Source of the DNA: Reyranella sp.
GTDB lineage: Bacteria; Pseudomonadota; Alphaproteobacteria; Reyranellales; Reyranellaceae
Direction of reading: 5' to 3'
Assembly: GCF_004297405.1 (NCBI RefSeq)
Contig: NZ_SCVC01000032.1
Span: 280,417 to 344,416, forward strand
DNA length: 64,000 nt
The notes under the pieces are model-generated. The model saw only the letters and a program-made list of their open reading frames with translations. It ran no database searches and was not told the origin of the DNA. This document shows positions 1-8,028 of the stretch, in pieces. The position numbers were made by a program, and so were the translations under genes. Numbering within the stretch: position 1 is the stretch's first letter; the number at the start of each line of letters is the position of its first letter.

Positions 1-720
1 CGGCACGAGGTGGGTGAGGAAACCTACCTGCGAGACCAGCATCAGCGCGAAGGGGGCGGAAATGCTCCAGAAGTGCCAACTGCGCAGCGGCGCTAGGCGA
101 CTTGTTCCCGCGGGCGCCGGCTTGGGCGAGAGCGGACCGCGGCGCACGAACAACAGAACGGCGCCGCCGGCAATCACGAGCGAGATCAGCACGATCAGCC
201 GCAGTGCGTCGGCGAATCCCATTATGGGAATGGTCGCAAGCAGTGCCGGTGCCATCACGAGGCCCGCTACGGTCGCGCCGCTCAGCCCGAGGTTGAGCGC
301 GAGGCCACGTTTCTTGTCGAACCACTGGCCGACGGTCGAAGCGATCGCCGCGACGCTGGTGGCGTTCCAGCCCGGCGCCATGACGATGTAGAGCACCGCG
401 AGCTGCCAGGGCTCGGTCACCGATGGCAGCAAGAGCAGGGCTGCCGCAGTCGTGCCGAGGCCGCTGAGGAACACCGCGCGCGGGCCGAAGCGTGTGATCG
501 CATCGGCGATGCGCGGCAGCAGCAGGGCGCCCAGCACATAGTGCGCCGTCACCATCGTGGAGATCAGGCCGGTCGACCAGCCATGCTCCTTCTGCAGTTC
601 GACGATGTAGATGCCGTGCGCGTAGAAGCCGAAGCCCCAGGCAAAGACGGCGGAGAGGAAGCAGGCGAAGACGACTCGCCAGGCGGCCGGCGACGAATCA
701 GCGCCTGCATTCGGGGACAT
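1..720 (-). CDS. MFS transporter, C-terminus cut by window edge
   Basis: I read this frame directly from the complement; it opens with ATG at 720 (MSPNAGADSS) and runs off the left edge after about 240 residues. Alternating hydrophobic segments, the loop LPRIADAITRFGPRA after the second helix and GQWFDKKRGLALNL before the fifth are typical of a 12-helix major facilitator. It probably moves an organic anion across the inner membrane; the substrate cannot be read. It sits 32 nt behind the SnoaL-like gene on the same strand, so it may be the last gene of the ArsR-led operon. The missing second half is a window artefact, not a truncation. Confidence 0.85.
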   Translation of the reverse strand, partial: MSPNAGADSSPAAWRVVFACFLSAVFAWGFGFYAHGIYIVELQKEHGWSTGLISTMVTAHYVLGALLLPRIADAITRFGPRAVFLSGLGTTAAALLLLPSVTEPWQLAVLYIVMAPGWNATSVAAIASTVGQWFDKKRGLALNLGLSGATVAGLVMAPALLATIPIMGFADALRLIVLISLVIAGGAVLLFVRRGPLSPKPAPAGTSRLAPLRSWHFWSISAPFALMLVSQVGFLTHLVP

Positions 721-752
721 GGAGGATACTCTAGGGTACGCGGGGAAGGTGA

Positions 753-1124
753 TCAGCCGCGGCTGACATGGGCCGCGACGCAGCGCCAGCCTTCCGGCCG
801 GAGCTGCCAGTCGTCGGTGTACCAACCGCCGCCCGTGCTGCCATCGGGTTTTATGTAGCTGGTGCGTGCATGGATGATGGCGAAGTCGCCCAGCAGGCGG
901 ATCTTCACGTCGTGCTCGCGGATGTTCTTCACCACCGAGCCACGGCCGATTTGCGCCAGGAAGGCGGCCCGTTCGAGCCGCGATCCGTCGGGATTGGTGT
1001 TGAGGAAATCGTCGGCAAGGTGCTGCTCGAACCAGCGCACGTCCGCCTCGTCGACCGACCTGATGTAGTTGCGGTTGAGGTCCTGCAGGGTGGCGAGATG
1101 CTTCGCCGCAGCGTTGTCCGTCAT
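753..1124 (-). CDS. SnoaL/NTF2-like (DUF4440-type) protein
   Basis: A 123-residue single-domain protein of the cone-shaped NTF2-like fold. The order of an N-terminal helix (HLATLQDLNRNYIRSVDEAD), DFLNTNPDGS, the strand HDVKIRLLGDFAIIHARTSYIK and a C-terminal WQLRPEGWRCVAAHVSR matches DUF4440/SnoaL proteins, which are small hydrolases, isomerases or binding proteins. I chose ATG 1124 because GAGG lies about seven bases before it. An ATG at 1151 overlaps the SRPBCC stop (TGATG) and is the alternative start. It follows the ArsR/SRPBCC pair closely, so all three are probably co-transcribed. The substrate is unknown. Confidence 0.8.
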   Translation of the reverse strand: MTDNAAAKHLATLQDLNRNYIRSVDEADVRWFEQHLADDFLNTNPDGSRLERAAFLAQIGRGSVVKNIREHDVKIRLLGDFAIIHARTSYIKPDGSTGGGWYTDDWQLRPEGWRCVAAHVSRG

Positions 1125-1150
1125 CGCGTTGCCTCTTGCTTCAGCGCCCA

Positions 1151-1624
1151 TCACAAGCGTGGCGCATACTCGATCAATTGCTCCAGCGAGCTGGCCCAGC
1201 CGTCTTCATGCGACTGGCAGGACTCAGGCGAAACGAAGTCGGTTTGCGAGAAGGTGACGTCGGTCATGCCGTCGCGTTCGGTGAAGCGCACCGTGACGAT
1301 TGTCGGCGAGGTCAGCGTGCCATTGGAACGCACCCAGGCGTGGGTGAAGACGAGGCAGTCCGGCTCGCGAATCTCGCGATAGGTGCCGACCTCGGTTTGC
1401 ACGGCGCCAGTCTCCTCGCTCTTGATGCGCATGCGCCAGGCACCGCCCTCACGCAGGTCGAGGGCGCAGGAGAGCATGTGAAATCCGCGCGGCGCCCACC
1501 ACAGCTTCATGCGCTCCGGTTCGATGAAGGCACGGAAAACCAGGGCGCGGGGCGCGCGCAACGTGCGGTTCAGCGTGAACTCACGACGCAGAGGGACCGT
1601 GAGGTCACTTGCTCTTGCGGCCAT
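1151..1624 (-). CDS. SRPBCC (AHSA1-type) domain protein
   Basis: A 157-residue START/AHSA1-like protein. Diagnostic stretches are RTLRAPRALVFRAFIEPERM, LWWAPRGF, REGGAWRM and the closing GWASSLEQLIEY. These proteins form a deep hydrophobic pocket and commonly sit beside ArsR regulators. ATG 1624 lies inside the end of the upstream ArsR gene (20-nt overlap), which implies translational coupling and rules out the longer reading frame upstream, whose first 61 residues are a shadow of ArsR. Ligand unknown. ArsR/SRPBCC pairs are a known arrangement, so the family call is firm and the role is not. Confidence 0.88.
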   Translation of the reverse strand: MAARASDLTVPLRREFTLNRTLRAPRALVFRAFIEPERMKLWWAPRGFHMLSCALDLREGGAWRMRIKSEETGAVQTEVGTYREIREPDCLVFTHAWVRSNGTLTSPTIVTVRFTERDGMTDVTFSQTDFVSPESCQSHEDGWASSLEQLIEYAPRL

Positions 1625-2003
1625 GTGCCTTCGTCCTTTTCCTGGTGGAAGTGGGTGCAGGCGCAGAGCTGGGCGACTGTTGCGCAGTGCGCAGATAGTC
1701 TTCCAGCCGGTCGAGACGCTGTTCCCAGAACCGCCGGTAGGTTGCCACCCAGTCGGCAATCTCGTGCAGCGGCTCGGCCGCAAGCCGGCAAGGCCGCCTC
1801 TGGGCATCGCGTCCGCGCGAGATCAGCCCGGCTCGCTCCAGCACCTTCAGGTGCTTGGAGATGGCCGGCAGGCTCATGTCGAAGGGTTGCGCGAGTTCAC
1901 CGACCGAGGTCTCACCCAGGGTCAGGCGGGCCAGGATGGCGCGCCGCGTCGGATCGGCGAGAGCAGAGAAGGTCGAACTGAGGCGGTCGGCGGCGGGGGT
2001 CAT
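1605..2003 (-). CDS. ArsR-family winged-helix regulator
   Basis: A 132-residue transcription factor. The winged helix spans about residues 5-85: FSALADPTRRAILARL is the classic ArsR opening, followed by TSVGELAQPFDMSLPAISKHLKVLERAGLI as the HTH. No CxC metal motif is visible, so it is probably not an arsenic or metal sensor but the type that accompanies SRPBCC proteins. The C-terminus is basic (STRKRTKAHGRKSK) and encodes the start of the SRPBCC gene in another frame. Start ATG 2003 gives the standard N-terminus; the longer upstream extension has no family support. It heads the minus-strand operon 2003-1. Confidence 0.9.
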   Translation of the reverse strand: MTPAADRLSSTFSALADPTRRAILARLTLGETSVGELAQPFDMSLPAISKHLKVLERAGLISRGRDAQRRPCRLAAEPLHEIADWVATYRRFWEQRLDRLEDYLRTAQQSPSSAPAPTSTRKRTKAHGRKSK

Positions 2004-2103
2004 GGCGAGGTCTTTTGTTAACCGATGGGTGAAATAAGAGACGCGCCGACCGATGGTGTCAAGCCAGCGTCGTGTCCAGTTTCGACGATTGAAAGTCTGG
2101 CCG

Positions 2104-3918
2104 CTAGGCCAGGAACAGCCGTGCGCCGACCGGCAACGCGCGCGCCTTTTCCAGGGTTTCCATCGTGGTGCGATAGCCGAGTTCGATGGCGGCATCGAAG
2201 CTCGTCCAGTCGAGCAGATCGATGTGATTCATCGGCGGCACGATCAGCAGGTCCGCGGCGGCGCGATCCTGGGCGGCGCGCGCCGTGCTGGCGACCAGAG
2301 CCGAGCGCAGCAGGATGGCCACGATCGAAGGGATGGGGAGGGTTTCGTTGCGTCGCCAGATCAGGCGGCGGAAGAACTGCCAGGCCGACCACGGTTCCAT
2401 GACGTCGGCGCCGGCCGCCAGAGCGCCTCCGGTGTCGATGTCGACGCCAATGGTGATGCCGCGGCCCAGCCGGCGCATGGCACGCACAGGGAAATTGTCG
2501 ATGACGCCGCCATCGACATGGACTTCGCCTGCCTCGTTGAACGGCGGCATGACACCGGGGATCGCCACGCTCGCCCGCAGCCAGCGCCACAGCCGGCCGA
2601 CCGTGTGGATGTCAGCGTCGGAGGTCGTGAGGTTGGCCGTCATGCAGTAGAAGGAAAGGACGAGATCCTCGATGTCCTTTTCGCCAAAAGCGGCACGCAG
2701 CAGGCGCGTGACGCGGCGGCCGGAGAACAGCGAGATCAGCGGCACCGTGTAGTCGTTCAACGGATTGGCGTCGACGAAGGCGCGACGGAAGCGCTCGTTG
2801 AGCTCCTCGTCATTCCAGCGCGAGGCGACGCCGGCCGCGACAATGGCGCCCATGCTGGTGCCGCCCACCAGGTCGATCGGCACACCGGATTGGCGCAGTG
2901 CCTTGACGACACCGATGTGCGTGAAGGCGCGGGCGCCGCCGCCCGCCATCACCACGCCAACGGCATGGCCGGTCAGCAGCCGCGCCAACCGGTCGATATC
3001 GGCATGGATGTCGAGGCGGATGTGATGGTGATGGCCGTAGAGGCCGCCGGCCAGCAGAGCCGCCGTCGAGCCCGGCGAGGGATCGTGACCTTCATGCAGG
3101 AGAACGAGTTCGCGCCGCCGATGGAACACCGCGCCGCTCTGTGCCGTTTCGACGTCGAAGGGCAGGGTCGTCGGCCCGTCATGCTCGGCGCTGCGGACGG
3201 CGATCAGGCAATCGGCCTGACGCAGGCAGAGTTCGGTCCACGGCGTCTGAGTCGCGTCGGCTCGATAGAGCACGAACGAGGACTCCATCTCGCAGCGCGC
3301 GAACCATTCCGGCTCCTGGTCGACCGACTCAGGGCCCAGCATCTGCACCCTGTTGCCGATGCGGCCCAGCGCATCCGCCAGCATCACGGCGAAGCGTGCC
3401 GACGGCACATTGGGCCCGGCGGGCAGGATGGCGAAGGTGCGCGGCTGGCGCCGCCGCTTGCCGGTTTCCACCGCGTTGCGCGCCACGACGCTGCGCATCA
3501 GCGCCGGCAACACCTCGGGATGGTGCTTGGTCAGCGCGTTGAAACTGCTCTGCGCCAGCCGCCACACCTCACTGTCGCGCAACGCTGCCACACTGCGCGT
3601 GCGCTTGCCGTGCGAGAGGAGCGACATCTCGCCGACCAGATTGCCGGGAGGCACCTCGGCGATCAGCAGCGGTTCGCTGGCGTCGACTTCTTCTTGATGG
3701 CGGAACACACCAAGACAGCCGCTCGCCACGACATAGACCGCGTCGGCCGGCTCACCCTGGCGGAACAGCGGCGCGCCGCCCGGCAGGATGAGCAAGGTCA
3801 GTTCGCGCTCGACCGCTGCCAGACCTTCGGGATCGAGGTCGGCAAACAGCGGCGCGCGTTGCAGGACGCTCCGGAGTCGCAGCCGGGCGGTATCTTCGCT
3901 CGGCTCGACCAGGCTCAT
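2104..3918 (-). CDS. Cyclic-nucleotide-binding domain + patatin-like phospholipase (NTE-type)
   Basis: A 604-residue protein. Residues about 20-125 form a cNMP-binding/CRP-like sensor (PLFADLDPEGLAAVERELTL, LFRQGEPADAVYVVASGCLG, GEMSLLSHGKRTRS). A middle region about 160-300 carries the HHHH cluster 296-299. The patatin lipase occupies about 320-490: oxyanion loop GGGAR 326-330, nucleophile elbow GTSMG with Ser355, and DGG with Asp469 completing the Ser-Asp dyad. This architecture is shared with neuropathy-target-esterase-like lysophospholipases. The start is fixed by an ATGA overlap with the DUF2817 gene upstream (3915-3918). The predicted role is nucleotide-controlled lysophospholipid or ester hydrolysis at the membrane; the ligand is not predictable. 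Confidence 0.9.
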   Translation of the reverse strand: MSLVEPSEDTARLRLRSVLQRAPLFADLDPEGLAAVERELTLLILPGGAPLFRQGEPADAVYVVASGCLGVFRHQEEVDASEPLLIAEVPPGNLVGEMSLLSHGKRTRSVAALRDSEVWRLAQSSFNALTKHHPEVLPALMRSVVARNAVETGKRRRQPRTFAILPAGPNVPSARFAVMLADALGRIGNRVQMLGPESVDQEPEWFARCEMESSFVLYRADATQTPWTELCLRQADCLIAVRSAEHDGPTTLPFDVETAQSGAVFHRRRELVLLHEGHDPSPGSTAALLAGGLYGHHHHIRLDIHADIDRLARLLTGHAVGVVMAGGGARAFTHIGVVKALRQSGVPIDLVGGTSMGAIVAAGVASRWNDEELNERFRRAFVDANPLNDYTVPLISLFSGRRVTRLLRAAFGEKDIEDLVLSFYCMTANLTTSDADIHTVGRLWRWLRASVAIPGVMPPFNEAGEVHVDGGVIDNFPVRAMRRLGRGITIGVDIDTGGALAAGADVMEPWSAWQFFRRLIWRRNETLPIPSIVAILLRSALVASTARAAQDRAAADLLIVPPMNHIDLLDWTSFDAAIELGYRTTMETLEKARALPVGARLFLA

Positions 3919-5006
3919 CGGCTCTGTAGCCCCTTCAATGCCCAGCCGATCGTCTGGTCGGCGCGCGTCCACACCATCTCGCGCCACTTGTCGCCCGACG
4001 GGAAGAAGCGTTCCTTGATGTCGGCCTTGATGTCGCGGCCGAGCGCCGAGCCGACATCACCCCGGTGGTGAAGCCAGTTGTCGGCGCGCACCGCGCCCAG
4101 GACTTCAGGCACGGTGTAGGTGCCATACTCCAGGGCAACGGGCGTCACCTGGGCATCGGGCAGTTCCTGCGAGAAGGCATCGGTCATGACGCCGACCACG
4201 ACAGCGGAGGTCGAGGTGCCGCCTTCGGGCGAGGTCATCTCGTCGCCGTACCAGGCCTTGGCACGTGCGAAGGACTTGGCGGCCGGCGATACGGCGCAGA
4301 TCAGCTCGCCATGACCGAACGGACCGAGACCGGTGTGGAAGTCGATGATGCCCACGCGCCGCGCCTGCGAGAGTTCCTCGCGGGCGATGGAGCGAACGGT
4401 GCGATTGCTCCAGGTCGGCGCTGTGCCCCCGAAGAAGATGCCGTCTGGGTGGGTGTACTGGCCGCCACTGATCGCGCCCTGCAGGCCGAAGGCGCCATGC
4501 TTCTGGGCGTAGGCGTCGAATACGCGCTCCGCCTCGGCCTTGCTGGCGTCGTCCCAAGTCTGCGGCAGCACCGCGTCGGCGATCGCGAGATAGCCCGTGT
4601 TGGCGGGATAGCCCTTGTCGTGATCGACGAAATTGCGGTTGAGGTCCACATTGTCTTCCGTAACGCGCCGCGACCAGGCAAAGCCGTAAGGGTTGAGGGC
4701 GTGGATCAGGAGTGCGCCGGTTCCCTTGGGCAGCTTGGCGGGACCGCCGGAGCGCAGCCAGGAGATCTGCGCGCCCGAACCGCAATGCCCCTCGACGCCA
4801 TGCGTGCCGGCAATCAGCACCAGCATCTCGGTGGCATCGGCGGAGCCGAAGCGCGCGGTGTCGAGAAAGAGCGTTTCACCGTTGGGGCCGCGCGCCTTGG
4901 GGTTCAACCAGGATCGGATTGCTCCACCGGCGGTAGCGGCGGCACTGCAGAACTTGGAGCGCGCCTCGGCATAACTCTCGGAAAAGCACTCGGACACCGA
5001 AAACAT
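3915..5006 (-). CDS. DUF2817 (M14-like zinc carboxypeptidase fold) protein
   Basis: A 363-residue DUF2817 protein, a relative of M14 carboxypeptidases. The motifs GTHGVEG (about residue 68, supplying the H and E of an HxxE-like zinc site), NPYGFAWSRR, DLNRNF and IIDFHTGLG fit a zinc amidohydrolase/peptidase. No signal peptide is evident, so a cytoplasmic location is likely. ATG 5006 was chosen because upstream codons have no family resemblance and overlap the promoter region shared with the thioesterase gene. The stop overlaps the patatin start by four bases, so the two are translationally coupled. The natural substrate is unknown. Confidence 0.85.
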   Translation of the reverse strand: MFSVSECFSESYAEARSKFCSAAATAGGAIRSWLNPKARGPNGETLFLDTARFGSADATEMLVLIAGTHGVEGHCGSGAQISWLRSGGPAKLPKGTGALLIHALNPYGFAWSRRVTEDNVDLNRNFVDHDKGYPANTGYLAIADAVLPQTWDDASKAEAERVFDAYAQKHGAFGLQGAISGGQYTHPDGIFFGGTAPTWSNRTVRSIAREELSQARRVGIIDFHTGLGPFGHGELICAVSPAAKSFARAKAWYGDEMTSPEGGTSTSAVVVGVMTDAFSQELPDAQVTPVALEYGTYTVPEVLGAVRADNWLHHRGDVGSALGRDIKADIKERFFPSGDKWREMVWTRADQTIGWALKGLQSR

Positions 5007-5080
5007 CGAATTCCTTCCAAACTTCCGTTCAAGGCATCGTAGCCGGTTTGACGACAGACCGGAAAGCGGCACGATGGGGC

Positions 5081-5539
5081 ATGGGATTCTTCACCGTAGA
5101 GTCGGCGCAGCAGCAGCTCTCGCCGGGCGGCAATTTCGGCCCCTGGATCTGGGAGCTGAAACTCAGAGCCGAGCATATGTCCGCCGAGGAAGTCCGGCTT
5201 CGCTTACCCTACAGTGACCACATCGCCCGTCCGGGTGGTGTGGTCGTAGGTCAGGCGATGATGGCGCTGGCCGACACGATCATGGTGCTGGCGATCTGCG
5301 AGAAGCTGCAGCGTTTCGCGACGCTCGCGACCATCTCGCTCACGACGAACTTCATGCGTGCTGCGGTGCGGCAAGACGTGATCGGCGTCGCACGCGCCGT
5401 GAAGGTCGGGCGTTCGACGGCGTTCGGCGAGGTCGACCTGTTCGTCGACGGCTCGCCTGATCCGATCGCCCAGTCGCTCTCGACCTTCGCCGTCCTGCCG
5501 GATGGTGTCGGCGCCTTCAATCGCGCCGATCAGCATTGA
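5081..5539 (+). CDS. PaaI-family hotdog thioesterase
   Basis: A 152-residue single hotdog domain. The helix HIARPGGVVVGQAMMALADTIM and the strand TISLTTNFMRAAVRQDVIGVARAVKVGRS match the PaaI/YdiI group, which hydrolyses aryl- or acyl-CoA thioesters; the G-G-V-V-V-G-Q...AD segment holds the usual catalytic acid on the central helix. ATG 5081 is preferred to a TTG at 5048, which has no ribosome-binding site. It is divergent from DUF2817 (74-nt gap) and convergent with the TetR gene, so it stands alone. Its substrate is not readable. Confidence 0.85.
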   Translation: MGFFTVESAQQQLSPGGNFGPWIWELKLRAEHMSAEEVRLRLPYSDHIARPGGVVVGQAMMALADTIMVLAICEKLQRFATLATISLTTNFMRAAVRQDVIGVARAVKVGRSTAFGEVDLFVDGSPDPIAQSLSTFAVLPDGVGAFNRADQH

Positions 5540-5545
5540 TCGAGG

Positions 5546-6121
5546 CTAAGGCCGCTCCAAGCCGAAGCGGCGGGCCAATCCGTCGATGTCGAGCGTTGGT
5601 GCAGCGTCGTTCAGCACTTGCTTCATGCCGCAGCCGCGCAAGGAATCGACGAAGGCCTCGATGTCGGGATCGCCCACCTCGCGGCCATAAGCGCGCGCGA
5701 CGACGGCGTCGAAGGCGGTCATATGCTCGTGGACCATGTGCCGTAGCGCGGGCTCGTTCTCGGCCTCGACGATCAGGTTGAGGAAGAAACTGATGCGCCG
5801 CCGATCGAAGGCGACCAGCTCGAGCGCCGCATCGATATGCTCGGGATCATGATGGCCATGCTCTGCTTTCGCGTGTCCGTCCTCACCGTGCGTGTGATCG
5901 CTCAGCAGCGCTACGATGAGGTCTGCCTTTTTCGGGAAGTAATAGGTGAGGTGGGATTGCCGGATGCCGGCCGCCGCAGCCACCCGCGGCTGGGTCAGCC
6001 GTTTCAGCCCCTCGGTGCGCATGATCTCGAGCGCAGCATCGAGGATTCGTGCCCGTAAGGACGGTTCGGACGCGCTGGCTTTGCGGCGTTCTTTGATGGC
6101 TTTGGGTGCGGCGGCTGTCAC
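5546..6121 (-). CDS. TetR-family regulator with histidine-rich segment
   Basis: A 191-residue TetR protein. The N-terminal HTH covers about 22-68 (RARILDAALEIMRTEGLKRL, then AAAAGIRQSHLTYYFPKKAD). Directly after it, residues 76-95 contain seven histidines plus acidic residues (DHTHGEDGHAKAEHGHHDPE), and HMVHEHM (128-134) adds three more. Such a segment is not part of the standard fold and would be suited to binding Zn, Ni, Co or Cu. It starts 30 nt after the methyltransferase stop on the same strand, so it is probably the last gene of the TonB-receptor operon. The near-palindrome at 10254-10278 is a candidate operator. Metal sensing is inference. Confidence 0.88.
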   Translation of the reverse strand: MTAAAPKAIKERRKASASEPSLRARILDAALEIMRTEGLKRLTQPRVAAAAGIRQSHLTYYFPKKADLIVALLSDHTHGEDGHAKAEHGHHDPEHIDAALELVAFDRRRISFFLNLIVEAENEPALRHMVHEHMTAFDAVVARAYGREVGDPDIEAFVDSLRGCGMKQVLNDAAPTLDIDGLARRFGLERP

Positions 6122-6151
6122 GGCGGCATTATCGCTACGCCGGGATGGAGT

Positions 6152-6826
6152 TCAATTGCGCCGGGCGAGGTAACCGCGATAGCCGAACGCTTGGAAGAAC
6201 GGTGACGGGGCGCTGCAATCGGCTTCCGCGAGCAGCGTGGTGAGGCGGGCCTCGGTCAACGGATGGAAGTTGAGTGCGATGCGTTTCAGCATCGCATCGG
6301 CTTGGTGAACGTCTGTGCCCTGCGCCATCGCCCAACCGCGATAGGCCGCCTCGAAGGGCGCCGACGGCTCTGCGAGATCGACGAAGGCCAGCGGCGCGCC
6401 CGGCCGCAAGGGCCGCGCCATCGCGCGTACGAAGGCGGCACGGTTGCCGTCGTCGGGTACGAACTGCGCCGCCAGGAGTGCGAGCGCACCGTCATGCGGG
6501 CCAGCCTCGTCAAAGGCCTGCATCTCGACCGCCCGGAAGGCGATGCGATCGGCATAGCCGCCTGCTTCGGCGCGTGCGCAGGCGGCGTCGAGCATCGGTT
6601 GCGAGGGATCGACCGCGGTGAAGCGCCAGGCCGGCGCGCGGCCGGCGAGATCCTGCAACTCGCGTCCAGTGCCGAGCCCCGCGATCAGCATGTCGGCTGG
6701 CGTGGTCGGCGAGACATGCGCGGCCAACAGGCAAGCCGCCAGCTCGTGCAACAGGCCGTAGCCCGGCACGAGGCGGACGATGCGTTCGTCGTAGTCGGCG
6801 GCCGAATTCTGAGTGAACTTTGACAT
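6152..6826 (-). CDS. Class I SAM-dependent methyltransferase
   Basis: A 224-residue Rossmann methyltransferase. Motif I is MLIAGLGTGRELQDLA (about 45-60), followed by the acidic loop FTAVDPSQPMLDAA, then AFRAVEMQAF and MARPLRPGAPLAFVDLAEPS. It opens MSKFTQNSAADYDERI, like small UbiE/TehB-type enzymes. The start is fixed by TGATG overlap with the MFS stop (6824-6828); longer upstream reading is a shadow of the MFS gene. The acceptor is unknown. Tight coupling with an MFS carrier and a TonB receptor suggests that it modifies, or helps release metal from, the imported ligand, which is inference. Confidence 0.87.
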   Translation of the reverse strand: MSKFTQNSAADYDERIVRLVPGYGLLHELAACLLAAHVSPTTPADMLIAGLGTGRELQDLAGRAPAWRFTAVDPSQPMLDAACARAEAGGYADRIAFRAVEMQAFDEAGPHDGALALLAAQFVPDDGNRAAFVRAMARPLRPGAPLAFVDLAEPSAPFEAAYRGWAMAQGTDVHQADAMLKRIALNFHPLTEARLTTLLAEADCSAPSPFFQAFGYRGYLARRN

Positions 6827-8019
6827 CACGCGGTCTCCTTCGAAGTCCTGAGGCGCATGGCCACGATCGCCGTCAGCAAACAGACGCAGGCCAGCAACGC
6901 AGCAGCGCCGGCCGCAGGCACGAACGGCCCTTTCTGCAACAGTGCCGTACCGACGATCGGGCCCAGCACCATGCCAAGCCCTTGCCCCACCGCATTGATG
7001 CCCGCGACCTTGCCTTGCGCGCCTGCGCCGGTGGCGAGACTGAGGGCGGCAAGATTTCCGGGAAGCAACAGGCCAAGCCCGAGACCCATCACGCAAAGGC
7101 CGATCAGCAGCGCGGGATAGCCCGGCACCAGCGCGAGCAGGAGCATCGCCGCAAAGGCCAGCGCGCCGCCCGCCGCCATAAGGCGATGCGGCTTCCAACC
7201 CAGCCTTCCGACCAGCAGACGCTGCGCGATGACCATGGCGAGCGATGCGGCCGTGAGAGTTGCGCCTGCACGGCCCGCGGCCGCCTCGGGCGTGAGGCCG
7301 AGTGTGTCCTGCAGGCGAAGACCGGTGGTGGCCTGCAGCAGCGCGTAGGTCGTGACGCCGAGCAAAGTCACCAGCAGGAACGGCCAGATGCGGCTCGGCT
7401 CGATACGAGAGGCATCGTGCTGCGAAGCCTCGACGGCGCGCCGCGGTTCGGGCAGTGCGCGCCAGCAGACGAAGCCGGCCACGGCGACGAAGAGCGCGAT
7501 GGCGAAGAAGCCCAACGGCAGGCTGATACCGGCGAACAACCAGACGAGGCCCGCACCCACCACCGAGCCCAGGCCGAACGAGGCGGCCATGCGTCCCATG
7601 CCACCGGCGCGGCCGTCGGCCGAGGTCGTATCGGCCATGTAGGCTTGCGCTGCGGGAAAGAGACCGCCACTGGTGACGGACTGCAACACGCGCACTGCGA
7701 GCAACGCTGCGAAGGTCGCCACGACGGCAATCATGCCGGCGAGCCTCAGTTCGACCACGACGGCCAGCAGCGCCATCGCGACCGCGACGCCCGCGAAGCC
7801 GGTCAGCAGCACCGGCCGGCGGCCGCGCTTCTCGGCCACCAGCCCCCAGGCCGGCGCCGCGACGATCAACGCCAGCGCCCCCAGCCCCAGCAGCAGGCCG
7901 GTCTGTATGTCGGCCAGGCCCATGCGGCGGCCGAGCGGCGGCAGCACCACAAACAGGAAGGCGTGGCCCGCGGCATTACCCAGCAGGCCGGCGAACAGCG
8001 CGAGACGTCCTGCAGTCAT
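6826..8019 (-). CDS. MFS transporter of the TonB-receptor operon
   Basis: A 397-residue protein with about 12 hydrophobic helices. Between helices 2 and 3 it has GLVAEKRGRRPVLLTGFAG (the MFS motif A region), and a central loop at about 190-210 (RRAVEASQHDASRIEPSR) separates the halves. MFS carriers in siderophore loci act as inner-membrane importers (YbtX/FptX-like) or exporters; this sequence alone does not decide direction. It lies 9 nt behind the TonB-receptor gene and overlaps the methyltransferase start, so the three are one transcript. The closest plausible role is moving the receptor's ligand, or a modified form of it, across the inner membrane. Confidence 0.87.
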   Translation of the reverse strand: MTAGRLALFAGLLGNAAGHAFLFVVLPPLGRRMGLADIQTGLLLGLGALALIVAAPAWGLVAEKRGRRPVLLTGFAGVAVAMALLAVVVELRLAGMIAVVATFAALLAVRVLQSVTSGGLFPAAQAYMADTTSADGRAGGMGRMAASFGLGSVVGAGLVWLFAGISLPLGFFAIALFVAVAGFVCWRALPEPRRAVEASQHDASRIEPSRIWPFLLVTLLGVTTYALLQATTGLRLQDTLGLTPEAAAGRAGATLTAASLAMVIAQRLLVGRLGWKPHRLMAAGGALAFAAMLLLALVPGYPALLIGLCVMGLGLGLLLPGNLAALSLATGAGAQGKVAGINAVGQGLGMVLGPIVGTALLQKGPFVPAAGAAALLACVCLLTAIVAMRLRTSKETA

Positions 8020-8028
8020 CGCCCGCCC

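Noticed and set aside
1..10. The first ten bases resemble the cDNA-cloning adapter GGCACGAG.
   Set aside because: They read in frame as the natural end of the MFS fragment (HLVP on the complement), so the match is chance.
2053..4071. Long plus-strand open frame opposite the patatin and DUF2817 genes.
   Set aside because: It is His/Arg/Gln-rich with no domain pattern and lies antisense to two well-supported genes; it is a by-product of high GC codon bias.
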